Assembly (NCBI GenBank): GCA_947627045.1
Contig: CANQUM010000005.1
Coordinates: 1-64,000 of the forward strand
Direction: 5' to 3'
Source: an uncultured Clostridia bacterium
GTDB lineage: Bacteria > Bacillota > Clostridia > Oscillospirales > Ruminococcaceae
DNA length: 64,000 nt
The notes under the pieces were generated by a model. That model was not told the origin of the DNA. It did not search any database and worked only from the letters and a program-made list of their open reading frames with translations. Below, one piece after another: positions 17,239 through 25,059 of this stretch. Both the position numbers and the translations under genes were made by a program. Each line of letters opens with the position of its first letter. Within the stretch, counting starts at the first letter, position 1.

Positions 17239-19035
17239 TTAAGCATAATACTGAGCCTGAGCATTCCACATTTTTGCATATATTCCGTTTTTAATATTCA
17301 CAAGCTCGTCGTGCGTTCCGTACTCTGCGATATTGTTACCCGAGAATACGGCTATTCTGTCACAGAATTTACAGCTTGAAAGCCGGTGAGAAATGTAGAT
17401 AGCAGTCTTGTTCTGAACAAATCCGTTGAACTGCCTGTAAATTTCATACTCAGCAACAGGGTCGAGTGCCGCTGTAGGCTCATCTAAAATAACGATTGGT
17501 GAATTCTTGTATAACGCTCTTGCAATGCTCATTTTTTGCTGTTCGCCGCCGGACGGCTCAATGCCTTCTTTATCAAACTGTCTGAAAATCGAGGTTTCAA
17601 TTCCTTTTTCAAGAGAGGCTATCTTATCTCCGAGCCCGACCTTTTTACAAAGATTCCGTACCCTTTCATCATCAGGATCTTCACTTATAGAAATATTCTC
17701 TTTAATTGAAAACGCAAACAGCTTGAAATCCTGAAACACGACCGAGAAAAGGTGCGAATACTCGTCAAAATCGTAGCTGTTTATGTTCTTGCCGTCTATG
17801 AGTATCTCTCCCTTGTCTACCTTGTACAATCGGCAAAGCAGTTTTATAAATGTAGTCTTTCCTGCTCCGTTCAAACCAACAATAGACAGCTTTTCACCGC
17901 TGTTTATCTTAATGTTAACACCCCGAAGAATATACTTATCAGTTCTCGGATATTTAAACCAGACATCTTTAAATTCAATAGTGTGCTTTCCGTTTTTGTC
18001 TATAGGTTCGCTGCCAAATGCAGAATCGGTTTTAATACCCATAAAATCGACATAGTTATACAAATATGTAGCAACCATAAACAGATTTTGCAAAGAGGCA
18101 ATTGTTGACATCATACCGTTTGTAAACTGATTTGCCGCAGTAGCATACATAGTGAAATTACCTATCGTGATTAGCTTTTTTATAGCCATTAAACCTAAAA
18201 TCCCGTACATTCCAACACTGTTTACAGTATTAATAACAGAAGAAATTCCTGACAATCCCGCTATTTTATTATTCCCCACTCTTATTACGTTGACGTATTC
18301 ATCTGCGACCTCGTTGCAGTTGTTTATAAGCATATCCGACGCATCATAAAGTCTTATATCCTTGCCGTATTTAAAATCATAAGACTGCCAGAAGTTGTAG
18401 TTAAGCTTTCTGTCGAGAATTGCTGTATCTTCATTTTGCTTTCTCACAATGCTTTTTGATTTATTTGTAATCAGAAAATTAAGAACCAGAACAGTTATTG
18501 AAATCAAAATAACCCACACAGAACCTGTGAACAGCACCGCTCCTGTCGAAATAATAGACAGAACACCTGATATCATATTTGTAAAATTAGTCATAAAGCC
18601 GTCCACTCCGCCGTACCAGTCCAGACCGTTCTGAGCCTTTGATGCCAAGTCGAGTATCTTAGGGTCTTCTGTCAGGTCGAAATCCATCTCCGCACATTTC
18701 TGCTTGTGCTGCATTTCAAAATACCTCGTGAACTCATCTACCTTCTTCTGATATGTCTGAGTACAAAATGAGTCAATTGCCATAACCAAAATATATGCTA
18801 TTACAAATACCAGAGTTATAATTACCATACGCTTTATATTTCTGCCCGACTGGAATTCATCAATAAGCAGCTTTGGCAAAAACACTATAAACAGCGGATA
18901 TACAGACCTCATAACAGCAGCTATAAGATTAAATACTATGTAGCTTTTAAATTTTCTAAATATAATACTGTAAAAATATTTTAACGTTATGAAGCTCTTT
19001 TTTAAATCGCTTATCTTTACTTTTTTCTTACTCAC
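17239..19035 (-). CDS. ABC exporter half-transporter (permease-ATPase fusion), second of pair
   Basis: About 598 residues from the chosen start. The first 300 residues form a six-helix ABC exporter membrane domain; the last 240 form the ATPase with Walker A GLNGAGKTT, signature PSGGEQQK, Walker B IVILDEPTAALD with the catalytic Glu, and H-loop YISHRLSS. All catalytic residues look intact. An upstream in-frame ATG at 19125 would overlap the previous gene by 98 bases; I prefer GTG at 19035, which overlaps its stop by 8 bases (GTGAGTAA) and has GAGGTGG six bases ahead. The partner gene lies directly upstream, so a heterodimer is likely. Substrate unknown. Confidence 0.9.
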   Translation of the reverse strand: MSKKKVKISDLKKSFITLKYFYSIIFRKFKSYIVFNLIAAVMRSVYPLFIVFLPKLLIDEFQSGRNIKRMVIITLVFVIAYILVMAIDSFCTQTYQKKVDEFTRYFEMQHKQKCAEMDFDLTEDPKILDLASKAQNGLDWYGGVDGFMTNFTNMISGVLSIISTGAVLFTGSVWVILISITVLVLNFLITNKSKSIVRKQNEDTAILDRKLNYNFWQSYDFKYGKDIRLYDASDMLINNCNEVADEYVNVIRVGNNKIAGLSGISSVINTVNSVGMYGILGLMAIKKLITIGNFTMYATAANQFTNGMMSTIASLQNLFMVATYLYNYVDFMGIKTDSAFGSEPIDKNGKHTIEFKDVWFKYPRTDKYILRGVNIKINSGEKLSIVGLNGAGKTTFIKLLCRLYKVDKGEILIDGKNINSYDFDEYSHLFSVVFQDFKLFAFSIKENISISEDPDDERVRNLCKKVGLGDKIASLEKGIETSIFRQFDKEGIEPSGGEQQKMSIARALYKNSPIVILDEPTAALDPVAEYEIYRQFNGFVQNKTAIYISHRLSSCKFCDRIAVFSGNNIAEYGTHDELVNIKNGIYAKMWNAQAQYYA

Positions 19036-20893
19036 TGAAAGCCACCTCGCTTTCATAAGCCTCCATTTCTTTTTTCTTCTGCTCCTCTTTATAATACTGA
19101 GCCTGCACTTCAAATAGATGTGCATAAGCCCCTCCGCTTTTTAAAAGAGATTCGTGAGTTCCGTACTCAATAAGACTGCCGTTTTCAAACATAGCGATAT
19201 TGTCGCAGAACCTTGTAGACGAAAGTCTGTGTGAAATGTAAACAGCCGTCTTTCCCTTGATTATCTCGTCAAACGACTGATAAAGCTCATACTCAGCTAA
19301 CGGGTCGAGAGCAGCAGTCGGCTCATCTAAAAGAACTATAGGAGCGTCTTTGTAAAGCGCCTTTGCAAGCGACAGCTTTTGCTTTTCTCCGCCTGATAAA
19401 TCTATACCCTCATCGTAAATTACCTTAGTCATCTGAGTTTTAAGACCGTCCTTCATTGACCTCAGCTTATCTCTAAGTCCCGAAGCATTTAAAACTCTGA
19501 CTGCTTTGTCATTTTCCACTCTCTTATCAGGCCGCATTGCGACGTTCTCACCCAGATTAAGGGCAAACATCTCTACGTTCTGAAATACAGGGCTGAATAT
19601 CTTAAAATAATCCAAACGGTCATACTCTCTTACGTCAACTCCGTTCAAAAGAATCTGCCCCTCTGTTACATCGTATATTCTGCAAAGAAGCTTTATAAAT
19701 GTTGTCTTGCCCGCACCGTTTAAGCCTACTATAGCAAGTGTTTTACCGGGCGTCAGCTTTAGACTCAGATTTTTAAGTGCATACTTTTCCTTACCATAAT
19801 ACTTAAACGACACATTTTTAAATTCGATCTCATAGCTGTCTGCCTTTGGAACAGGCTTTGTATTTTCCGAAACATCATTTGTTGAATCATCGTCAACAAA
19901 GTCGCGAAAATCGTCTATTTCCATAGAACGCTGTTTCATTTCAGAATACATAACAAAAGTCGTTCTCAAAAATCTTGTATAATTATCCATAGTTGTTGAA
20001 TATAATACAAAGTTTCCAAGCTCAAGATTTCCGTTTAAAAGCATAAAAATCAAATATCCGTATTGGAAAAGCAATTCTGCAAAGGTTACCACATAGTTTT
20101 TCATTTCCCATTTAAGCCACCTGTTTTTATGACCTATAAACAGCTTGTGCGCCTGATCATTTACCGAAGTATGCTTTGATTTCAGAAAAGAACGCATATT
20201 ATAAATTCTTATATCCTTTGCAAATGAAAAATCACTTTGAACCTGACCTAAATACCTTAATTTACGGTTGAAAGGTGCCATATTATCCCAGCAAAGTCTT
20301 TTGTCCTCTTTCTTGGTTCTAACATTCATATATGCCTTTAAAAGACCGGTAGCTGTAAACACAACAAGCAAAAGCGGATTAAGCGTACATATGATTACCG
20401 CAGAAACGACAATATTTACAGCAAACTGCATAAAGAATTTGGAATTATTTAAAAATCCTGCTGAGCCTCCCCAGTCGGCAGCTTTCTTTGCCTTTTCAGC
20501 TTTGTCGAGAATTTCAGGTCTTTCAAGATGTTCATATCTCATTGTCATAAATTTTTGGTTGTATCTTGTTACAAATTTAAAAGTTATGAAATGTGCTCTC
20601 GGCCACCACAAATAATCAATTCCCTGAGCCCCGAAATCTGTAACTGCACTTATTGCTCCCGCTATTATCAGAGTTACAATAAGCGAGCTGACAGAAACTC
20701 CTGCCATAACATCATCAATAATAAACTTTGACGTAAAGTTCCAAATATAATTCAATAATACACATGACACTATCCACAAAATCGTCAAAAACAGCATTGA
20801 TTTTTTATACTTCCATACATATTTGTAAACATATATGAAGTTAGAAAAAATTGAGTGCTCTTTTACTGATTTATTTTTGTCTTTTTTATCCAT
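19028..20893 (-). CDS. ABC exporter half-transporter (permease-ATPase fusion), first of pair
   Basis: 621 residues. Membrane domain with six hydrophobic helices over about residues 30-310, ATPase domain from 355: Walker A GLNGAGKTT (390-398), signature LSGGEKQK (499-506), Walker B IVLLDEPTAALD (catalytic Glu 524), H-loop His 555. Complete by motif, like its partner, so the usual asymmetry of one dead ATPase site is not evident. GGAGG lies 5 bases before the ATG. It is the first gene after a 315-base leader with an attenuator-like hairpin (see 21052-21086). Such pairs export drugs or peptides; nothing in the neighbourhood fixes the substrate. Confidence 0.92.
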   Translation of the reverse strand: MDKKDKNKSVKEHSIFSNFIYVYKYVWKYKKSMLFLTILWIVSCVLLNYIWNFTSKFIIDDVMAGVSVSSLIVTLIIAGAISAVTDFGAQGIDYLWWPRAHFITFKFVTRYNQKFMTMRYEHLERPEILDKAEKAKKAADWGGSAGFLNNSKFFMQFAVNIVVSAVIICTLNPLLLVVFTATGLLKAYMNVRTKKEDKRLCWDNMAPFNRKLRYLGQVQSDFSFAKDIRIYNMRSFLKSKHTSVNDQAHKLFIGHKNRWLKWEMKNYVVTFAELLFQYGYLIFMLLNGNLELGNFVLYSTTMDNYTRFLRTTFVMYSEMKQRSMEIDDFRDFVDDDSTNDVSENTKPVPKADSYEIEFKNVSFKYYGKEKYALKNLSLKLTPGKTLAIVGLNGAGKTTFIKLLCRIYDVTEGQILLNGVDVREYDRLDYFKIFSPVFQNVEMFALNLGENVAMRPDKRVENDKAVRVLNASGLRDKLRSMKDGLKTQMTKVIYDEGIDLSGGEKQKLSLAKALYKDAPIVLLDEPTAALDPLAEYELYQSFDEIIKGKTAVYISHRLSSTRFCDNIAMFENGSLIEYGTHESLLKSGGAYAHLFEVQAQYYKEEQKKKEMEAYESEVAFSE

Positions 20894-20938
20894 AATACCT
20901 CCAAATGTTTTGTCTTGTTTTGATTGATGTTTAATTTA

Positions 20939-20959
20939 CTGTATAATTTTTTAATACAG
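20939..20959. promoter_or_regulatory. Inverted repeat CTGTAT-N9-ATACAG before the ABC genes
   Basis: Perfect 6-bp arms (20939-20944 and 20954-20959) separated by nine A/T bases, about 45 bases upstream of the first ABC start codon. It lies within the transcribed leader. It could be a small RNA stem or an operator; the stop codon of the short ORF 20951-20992 falls inside it. Confidence 0.4.
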
Positions 20960-20992
20960 CTTCACCATATTTCTCATTAATTTGATTGTCAT
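20951..20992 (-). CDS. Candidate 13-codon leader ORF before the ABC genes
   Basis: On the minus strand a very strong AGGGAGG is followed 10 bases later by ATG and a 13-codon ORF (MTIKLMRNMVKLY) ending in TAA. A Shine-Dalgarno this good with no long gene behind it suggests a translated leader peptide. It sits after the attenuator-like hairpin and about 60 bases before the first ABC gene. Translation is not demonstrated. Confidence 0.4.
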   Translation of the reverse strand: MTIKLMRNMVKLY

Positions 20993-21051
20993 AATTAATC
21001 ATCCTCCCTAGTTTTGCATTAATTCAATTAGTAATAAATATTATTAACAAA

Positions 21052-21086
21052 ATAAAAACGCAGTACGCAAAACAACATACTACGCC
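21052..21086 (-). terminator. Attenuator-like hairpin in the ABC operon leader
   Basis: Minus-strand RNA: GGCGUAGUAUG (21086-21076) pairs with CGUACUGCGUU (21067-21057) over 11 pairs, four of them G-U, around an eight-base loop, and is followed by UUUAUUUUG. It lies between a consensus-like promoter and the ABC genes with no other gene in between, so it would stop transcription before the operon unless opened. Confidence 0.6.
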
Positions 21087-21137
21087 TTATATACACCAAA
21101 GAGATATTTTTGTGCATAACTAACAAGAGCTGTTAAA

Positions 21138-21185
21138 TTAAGCCCCCCCCCATTTACAATTAATGGAGTTAGTTGCCTTGCACAT
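21138..21185 (-). CDS. Candidate 15-codon leader ORF containing a G9 run
   Basis: Minus strand ATG at 21185, about 23 bases after the predicted transcription start and 10 bases after AAGGG. The ORF reads MCKATNSINCKWGGA and stops. A run of nine G (21143-21151) lies near its end. With one G fewer the frame would stay open for 34 codons and end at 21080, inside the upstream arm of the attenuator-like hairpin. The four flanking features together suggest a leader peptide, but translation is only inferred. Confidence 0.35.
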   Translation of the reverse strand: MCKATNSINCKWGGA

Positions 21186-21214
21186 AGTTTCACATCCCTT
21201 AAAATATCAAGGCT

Positions 21215-21243
21215 ATAATATCACATATTGTATAATTTGTCAA
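21215..21243 (-). promoter_or_regulatory. Consensus-like promoter of the ABC exporter operon
   Basis: Minus strand: TTGACA (21243-21238), 17 bases, TATTAT (21220-21215). The start would be near 21208, giving a leader of about 315 bases before the ABC gene at 20893. It begins just after the terminator of the upstream ispH-rpsA gene. Confidence 0.8.
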
Positions 21244-21251
21244 GTAACATA

Positions 21252-21281
21252 ATAAAAATGGACAGGGAAATCCTGTCCATT
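21252..21281 (-). terminator. Terminator of the cmk-plsC / ispH-rpsA run
   Basis: Minus strand: ATGGACAGG pairs perfectly with CCTGTCCAT (21280-21272 with 21266-21258), five-base loop, then TTTTTATT. It lies 24 bases after the ispH-rpsA stop codon. Confidence 0.9.
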
Positions 21282-21304
21282 GATAAAAACATATTTTTAA
21301 GCTA

Positions 21305-23572
21305 TTACTCCGCTGTATCTTCCGTCGTTTCTTCTGAGGTTTCCTCTGAATTTTCCTCTGTTTTTTCCTTAGCAGCTTCTTCTGTCTTTTCTTCAACAGC
21401 TTCTTCTACTGATTCTTCAGCAGGCTCTTCCGCCTTTTCATCGACAGCTTCCTCTGTTGGCACTTCAGCAACTTCCTCTGCCTTTTCCTCAACAGTCTCT
21501 TCTGTCTTTTCTTCGGCAGGCTCTTCCACTGTCTCCTCTACAGGCTCTTCATCTTCAACAGGAGGATTCTCGGTTGAGTAAACGATATTTGACTCCGGCT
21601 CTGCATTGTCTGTTTCAGCAACTTCTTCCTCAGCAGGTTCTTCTTTTTCCGGCTCAGGAAGCAATGCTCTCATAGACAGACTGATTCTCTGCTTTTCTTC
21701 GTCGATCTCGGTAATCTTAACCTCAACCTCTTGTCCGACGCTTAAAATATCAGCGACATTATCAACTCTCTGGTTGGCGATCTGAGAAATGTGAATAAGT
21801 CCGTCAATACCCTCAATAATCTGAGCAAATGCTCCGAATGAAGTTATCGAAACTATCTTCACCGTAATAACTTGTCCTACTCCGTAGTTCTTATCAAAAA
21901 TTGTCCAAGGATTATCTTCTTCTTTTTTGTATACAAGTGAAACCTTTTCAGCTTCCTTATCAATATCCTTAATAATAACTTCTATTTCATCACCTACAGA
22001 AACAACATCAGACGGATGCTTTATTCTCAGCCATGAAAGATCAGCTTTTCTTACCAAGCCGTCTATTCCGCCCAAATCAACAAACACACCGTAATCGGTT
22101 ATAGACTTGACTGTTCCTGTAACAGTCTTGCCGACCTCTGCACTTTCAAAGAATTTTGCCTTTTGCTCTGCACGCTTTTCATTTGCTATAATTCTTATCG
22201 AACCGACTGCTCTGTTTCTGTTTTTGTCTACCTCAATTACCTTATATTCTACAGTTTTATTAAGTAAATCTTCCAAATTGTCGCTGCGTCTTTCAGTAGC
22301 CTGAGACGCAGGGATAAATACCTTAAAACCGTTTGTTGAAACTAAAATACCGCGTCTTACAATATTGGTTACAACACCTGTTAATATTGAATTTTCCTCA
22401 TGTGCCTTTGCAACATTTTCAAAGCTGGCTATAGCGTCTACCTGCTTCTTGGAAAGAGTATCTACTCCCTCCTGGTCATTCGTCTTTAAAACTATAACTT
22501 CGACCTCATCTCCTACTGAAACAATATCTTCAGGTGCTTTTGTAGGATCGTCAGTAAGCTCATCTTTCGGTATGACGCCGGTATGTTTTGTACCGATGTC
22601 AACTAATGCTTCTGTCTTGTTTACAGCAGTTACCGTACCGGTTACCCTTGCTCCTATATATATTCTTTTTAAAGACTGCTCAATAGCCTCTTCAAAATTA
22701 AATTCCTCTTCTTTGTTTTCAAGAATGTCGCTCATTACTTGTTTAACCTCCTCAATTATATACGCCGGCGTCGATGCACCGGCAGAAATACCTAAATAAT
22801 GCACTCCATCAAAATCCAAGTTATAAAGTTCCTCGGCGCTTTCAACAAGACAGCACGGACAGTATTCTGAACATATTGATCTTAGTTTTAACGTATTAGA
22901 ACTGTGTCTTCCGCCGACAATAATCATTTTATCAGATTTAGAAGCAATACTTATTGCTTCTTCCTGACGTTTTGATGTTGCGTCACATATAGTATCATAA
23001 ATCATAGCGGATTTTCTTACACTATGTATGTATTCTCTGCATTTTACCCAAAGCTGCTTGTTAAAAGTAGTCTGAGAAACAAAAATGATTTTTTCGTCTC
23101 CAACCTCAGAAAGAACTGTTTTTAACTCTTCCAAATCAGAAAATACATAGCATTTGCTCTCACAATGTCCGCTTATTCCTATCACTTCAGGATGAGTACT
23201 GTCTCCTGCAATTGCAACAAGATAACCTTCTTTTGATTTTTCTTTTACAATTTTGTGAATCCTCGAAACAAAAGGACAGGTAGCGTCAACAACATTGGCA
23301 TTAAGCTCGCTTAAACGCTTATAAACATCAGCCGAAACACCGTGCGAACGTATTATGACCGTCTGCCCCGATTCAACTTCGCTTATGTCGTTGATAACTC
23401 TGACTCCCTTGCTTTCAAAGTCAGAAACAACACTCTGATTATGAATAATAGGTCCTAATGTAACAACATTATTATGGTTATTTAGATTATTATACACTAT
23501 TTTAACCGCTCTGTCTACACCAAAACAAAAGCCAGCAGTTTCTGCAACTAAAATTTTACAGTTTGTTAACAT
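21305..23572 (-). CDS. ispH-rpsA: IspH - ribosomal protein S1 fusion
   Basis: 755 residues. Residues 1-285 are HMBPP reductase, last step of the MEP isoprenoid pathway: the three iron-sulfur cysteines are in GFCFGVD (C16), DATCPF (C99) and TICDATS (C196), with GGRHSSNT near 221. From about 305 to 640 come four S1 RNA-binding domains; the third and fourth show the typical GVFVDLGGIDGLV and GAFAQIIEGIDGLIHIS cores. The last 119 residues (637-755) are an acidic, low-complexity tail of EE-PAEE/VEE-type repeats. This fusion is known from Clostridia. S1 helps mRNA binding to the ribosome; why it is tied to IspH is unclear. Confidence 0.95.
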   Translation of the reverse strand: MLTNCKILVAETAGFCFGVDRAVKIVYNNLNNHNNVVTLGPIIHNQSVVSDFESKGVRVINDISEVESGQTVIIRSHGVSADVYKRLSELNANVVDATCPFVSRIHKIVKEKSKEGYLVAIAGDSTHPEVIGISGHCESKCYVFSDLEELKTVLSEVGDEKIIFVSQTTFNKQLWVKCREYIHSVRKSAMIYDTICDATSKRQEEAISIASKSDKMIIVGGRHSSNTLKLRSICSEYCPCCLVESAEELYNLDFDGVHYLGISAGASTPAYIIEEVKQVMSDILENKEEEFNFEEAIEQSLKRIYIGARVTGTVTAVNKTEALVDIGTKHTGVIPKDELTDDPTKAPEDIVSVGDEVEVIVLKTNDQEGVDTLSKKQVDAIASFENVAKAHEENSILTGVVTNIVRRGILVSTNGFKVFIPASQATERRSDNLEDLLNKTVEYKVIEVDKNRNRAVGSIRIIANEKRAEQKAKFFESAEVGKTVTGTVKSITDYGVFVDLGGIDGLVRKADLSWLRIKHPSDVVSVGDEIEVIIKDIDKEAEKVSLVYKKEEDNPWTIFDKNYGVGQVITVKIVSITSFGAFAQIIEGIDGLIHISQIANQRVDNVADILSVGQEVEVKITEIDEEKQRISLSMRALLPEPEKEEPAEEEVAETDNAEPESNIVYSTENPPVEDEEPVEETVEEPAEEKTEETVEEKAEEVAEVPTEEAVDEKAEEPAEESVEEAVEEKTEEAAKEKTEENSEETSEETTEDTAE

Positions 23573-23602
23573 TTAAACCTCCGAAAAGTCAGAATAAATT
23601 TA

Positions 23603-25012
23603 TCAATTATCATTTTTGTCTATGTATTCGTTATCAGTTTCAACCAAGTCTACTATCTGATCCATTATAGTTTGTTTAATCTTTTTGACTTCTCTTGGAT
23701 CTGTACTTGTTATATTCATATTCTCGGGGGAAATTGCCTTTCCATACTTAACTACAATCTTTTTTCTGAATTTTAATTTTCCTTCAAAAACTATCCCCAC
23801 CGGGATCACAGGTACCTGAGCTACTGCCGCTATCAATGCAACACCGGTTTTTCCTCTGCCTACTTTTCCGTCCTTTGAGCGTGTACCCTCCGGGAATATT
23901 ACAAGATTGCGTCCCTTATTTAGACGTTCAAGCGACACATCAATAACAGAAGTATCGCCTTTTCCCCTCGTTACCGGAAACGCTCCCAATGCTTTTATAA
24001 GCACCGTAAAGAATATGTTCTGCTTAAAAAGTTCTTCCTTTGCCATAAACGAAAACGGTACTCTCACACCAAGAGCTATAAGTACAGGATCGGCATAACT
24101 TCTGTGATTGCTTGCAAAAATATTTGAGCCGTCCTTTGGGATATTCTCTTTGCCGACAAACTTCAAATTGTAGAATATATGAAAAACAAACAGCACTACA
24201 TATCTTAAAATGTTATAGAAAAACACTCTGCAATGAGAAAGTCTGCTGCTTTTGTCAACCGGTTTGACATCAAGACCTCTTAATAATCCGTTATTCTCCT
24301 TATTTTGAATATCTTTTTTTACTTCGCCTGATTTTTTAGATTTTTTTTTAAGCTCTTCAATAACTGTATTATAAATAACCTCAACAGATTCATCAAGGTT
24401 CATATTTGTCGTATCGATCTCAATAGCGTCGTCAGCTTTTTTTAACGGCGCTATATCTCTGTGCATATCATTATAATCACGCTGTTTTATATCTTCCAGA
24501 ACTTCATCATAAGAAGATTTATCACCCTTCTCCTGAAGCTCTTTAAATCTTCTCTTTGCCCGCTCTTCAGCAGAAGCTGTTAAAAAAATTTTAACATCAG
24601 CCTTAGGCAAAACAACCGTTCCTATATCACGTCCGTCCATAATTATGTTACTTTCTTCAGCTATATTTTTCTGAAGGTCAAACAAAAACTCCCTTACCTT
24701 TGGTATTGCAGAAACCTTTGATGCGCCCATTGAAACCTCAGGAGTTCTAATCTTGTCTGAAACGTCATCGCCGCACATCAAAACTCTTTGAGAACCGTCA
24801 ATATAGGCAAGTTTTAAATCAATGTCTTTCAAAGCAACCGTTACATCGTCGTAATTATCAGTATTAACGCTATGTTCAAGCATATATAAAGCTATGGAAC
24901 GATAAAGCGCTCCTGTATCTACATAGACATATTCTAGTTTTTTTGCAACAGCCTTTGCAATTGTTGATTTTCCTGCTCCCGATGGACCGTCTAAAGCAAT
25001 ATTGATGCCCAT
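23603..25012 (-). CDS. cmk-plsC: Cytidylate kinase - 1-acylglycerol-3-phosphate acyltransferase fusion
   Basis: 469 residues with two enzymes in one chain. Residues 1-222 are CMP kinase: GPSGAGKST (9-17), VDTGALYRSI (31-40), MDGRDIGT (125-132) and TASAEERAKRR (145-155). After a lysine-rich linker (about 222-245), residues 260-469 are a PlsC acyltransferase: a hydrophobic anchor (263-282), the catalytic H-x4-D in NHRSYAD (302-308), and FPEGTRS (373-379) for glycerophosphate binding. No stop or frameshift is seen at the junction. Separate cmk and plsC genes next to ispH and rpsA are usual in Clostridia; here they are joined. 30 bases upstream of ispH-rpsA. Confidence 0.93.
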   Translation of the reverse strand: MGINIALDGPSGAGKSTIAKAVAKKLEYVYVDTGALYRSIALYMLEHSVNTDNYDDVTVALKDIDLKLAYIDGSQRVLMCGDDVSDKIRTPEVSMGASKVSAIPKVREFLFDLQKNIAEESNIIMDGRDIGTVVLPKADVKIFLTASAEERAKRRFKELQEKGDKSSYDEVLEDIKQRDYNDMHRDIAPLKKADDAIEIDTTNMNLDESVEVIYNTVIEELKKKSKKSGEVKKDIQNKENNGLLRGLDVKPVDKSSRLSHCRVFFYNILRYVVLFVFHIFYNLKFVGKENIPKDGSNIFASNHRSYADPVLIALGVRVPFSFMAKEELFKQNIFFTVLIKALGAFPVTRGKGDTSVIDVSLERLNKGRNLVIFPEGTRSKDGKVGRGKTGVALIAAVAQVPVIPVGIVFEGKLKFRKKIVVKYGKAISPENMNITSTDPREVKKIKQTIMDQIVDLVETDNEYIDKNDN

Positions 25013-25059
25013 AATTAATATACTCCTAACTTAAAACTTATATATTCCAAAACTATATG

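Noticed and set aside
20931-21002. 23-codon frame MINYDNQINEKYGEAV... in the ABC leader
   Set aside because: Its ATG directly touches GGGAGG, giving no usable Shine-Dalgarno spacing; the overlapping ATG at 20992 fits better.
21228-21581. Ser-rich 117-residue frame on the plus strand
   Set aside because: It is the mirror of the low-complexity Glu-rich tail of the IspH-S1 fusion; GAA/GAG codons read as TTC/CTC and similar in antisense. No Shine-Dalgarno.
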